Source: Massilia sp.
GTDB taxonomy: Bacteria; Pseudomonadota; Gammaproteobacteria; Burkholderiales; Burkholderiaceae_D
Assembly: GCA_028291845.1 (NCBI GenBank)
Contig: JAQGNM010000285.1
Coordinates: 1-6,006, forward strand
Reading direction: 5' to 3'
Length of the DNA stretch: 6,006 nucleotides
Shown: one piece after another, positions 5,384-6,006 of the stretch
Position numbering within the stretch: position 1 is the first letter of the stretch
Layout: the number at the start of each line of letters is the position of its first letter
Notes under the pieces: model-generated
The model's input: only the letters and a program-made list of their open reading frames with translations
Databases searched by the model: none
Told to the model about the DNA's origin: nothing
Translations under genes and position numbers: made by a program

Positions 5384-6006
5384 ATGGAATTAGCCAAGTC
5401 ATTCGAGCCTGCCGATATTGAACAATTCTGGCGCACCGCCTGGGAACAGCGCGGCTATTTTGCCGCCACCATGGACGCCGACAAGCCCTCGTTCAGCATC
5501 CAGCTGCCGCCACCGAACGTCACCGGCACCTTGCACATGGGGCACGCCTTCAATCAGACCGTGATGGATGGCCTGACCCGCTACTACCGCATGCGCGGCT
5601 ACAACACCGCCTGGGTGCCGGGCACCGACCACGCCGGCATCGCCACCCAGATCGTCGTCGAGCGCCAGCTCGATGCGCAGAAAGTGTCGCGTCACGATCT
5701 CGGCCGCGAAAAGTTCGTCGAGAAGGTGTGGGAGTGGAAGGAAAAATCCGGCAACATCATCACCGGCCAGATGCGCCGGCTGGGCGCCTCGGCCGACTGG
5801 GACCGCGAATACTTCACGATGGACGAGCCGCGCTCGAAAACCGTCACCGAAGTGTTCGTGCGCCTGTACGAGCAGGGCCTGATCTATCGCGGCAAACGCC
5901 TGGTGAACTGGGATCCGGTGCTGGGCACCGCGGTGTCGGACCTGGAAGTGGCGCAGGAAGAGGAAGACGGCTTCATGTGGTACATCCGCTATCCGCTGGC
6001 CGACGG
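5384..6006 (+). CDS. valS: Valyl-tRNA synthetase, N-terminal part (cut by window end)
   Basis: A class Ia aminoacyl-tRNA synthetase that charges tRNA-Val with valine in the cytoplasm. The window holds the first 207 complete codons of a protein that is typically about 950 residues, so the KMSKS loop, most of the editing domain and the anticodon-binding domain lie outside. Visible are the ATP-binding HIGH-type motif HMGH at 51-54 within LPPPNVTGTLHMGHA, the ValRS/IleRS/LeuRS-family stretch WVPGTDHAGIATQ (77-89), and the NWDP turn (175-178) leading into the CP1 editing domain. The start MELAKSFEPADIEQFW fits the usual N-terminus of proteobacterial ValRS. It lies 78 bases after the small membrane protein gene and has its own -10 box between. 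No T-box or other leader structure is seen. Frame intact to the window edge. Confidence 0.98.
   Translation, partial: MELAKSFEPADIEQFWRTAWEQRGYFAATMDADKPSFSIQLPPPNVTGTLHMGHAFNQTVMDGLTRYYRMRGYNTAWVPGTDHAGIATQIVVERQLDAQKVSRHDLGREKFVEKVWEWKEKSGNIITGQMRRLGASADWDREYFTMDEPRSKTVTEVFVRLYEQGLIYRGKRLVNWDPVLGTAVSDLEVAQEEEDGFMWYIRYPLAD

Overview
The window looks like a chromosomal segment of a high-GC betaproteobacterium, most probably Oxalobacteraceae (Massilia, Duganella or Janthinobacterium type). This rests on the strong GC bias, the betaproteobacterial look of the valyl-tRNA synthetase N-terminus and the class III alcohol dehydrogenase, and the style of the M56 peptidase. The genus is an inference from protein character, not from any search.

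Layout from left to right. Positions 15-153 hold a REP-type palindromic element: two inverted REP-like hairpins forming a REPIN-like doublet, followed by a decayed 15-bp tandem repeat of one arm. Positions 157-1953 (minus) encode a BlaR1/MecR1-like M56 membrane metallopeptidase. Its beta-lactam sensor domain is replaced by a Pro-Pro-Val linker, a small unrecognised domain and a long coiled coil with methionine at successive heptad positions. Upstream of it is an AT-rich promoter region with a symmetric operator-like array (1995-2026) and no blaI-like repressor gene. Then come a likely terminator (2279-2307) and the glutathione-dependent formaldehyde dehydrogenase gene (2316-3422, minus). Two kinase-less response regulators follow on the same strand: a single-domain receiver (3478-3882) and a receiver-ANTAR protein (4199-4831). 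A 120-base divergent intergenic region separates these from a small two-helix membrane protein (4952-5305, plus) and the start of valS (from 5384, plus, cut by the window edge).

How the genes fit together. The minus-strand genes from 4831 to 2316 could form a regulator-regulator-dehydrogenase series: an ANTAR antiterminator, a stand-alone receiver, and frmA/adhC only 55 bases further on. A 316-base gap splits the two regulators, and no histidine kinase is present, so joint function is only a hypothesis. The M56 gene appears to be a separate unit behind the frmA terminator. valS is a housekeeping gene with its own consensus -10 element.

I see no CRISPR array, tRNA, rRNA, insertion sequence or phage gene. 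The least ordinary parts are the REPIN-like element, the Met-heptad coiled coil on the M56 protease, and the symmetric element in its promoter. No wholly new system is evident.
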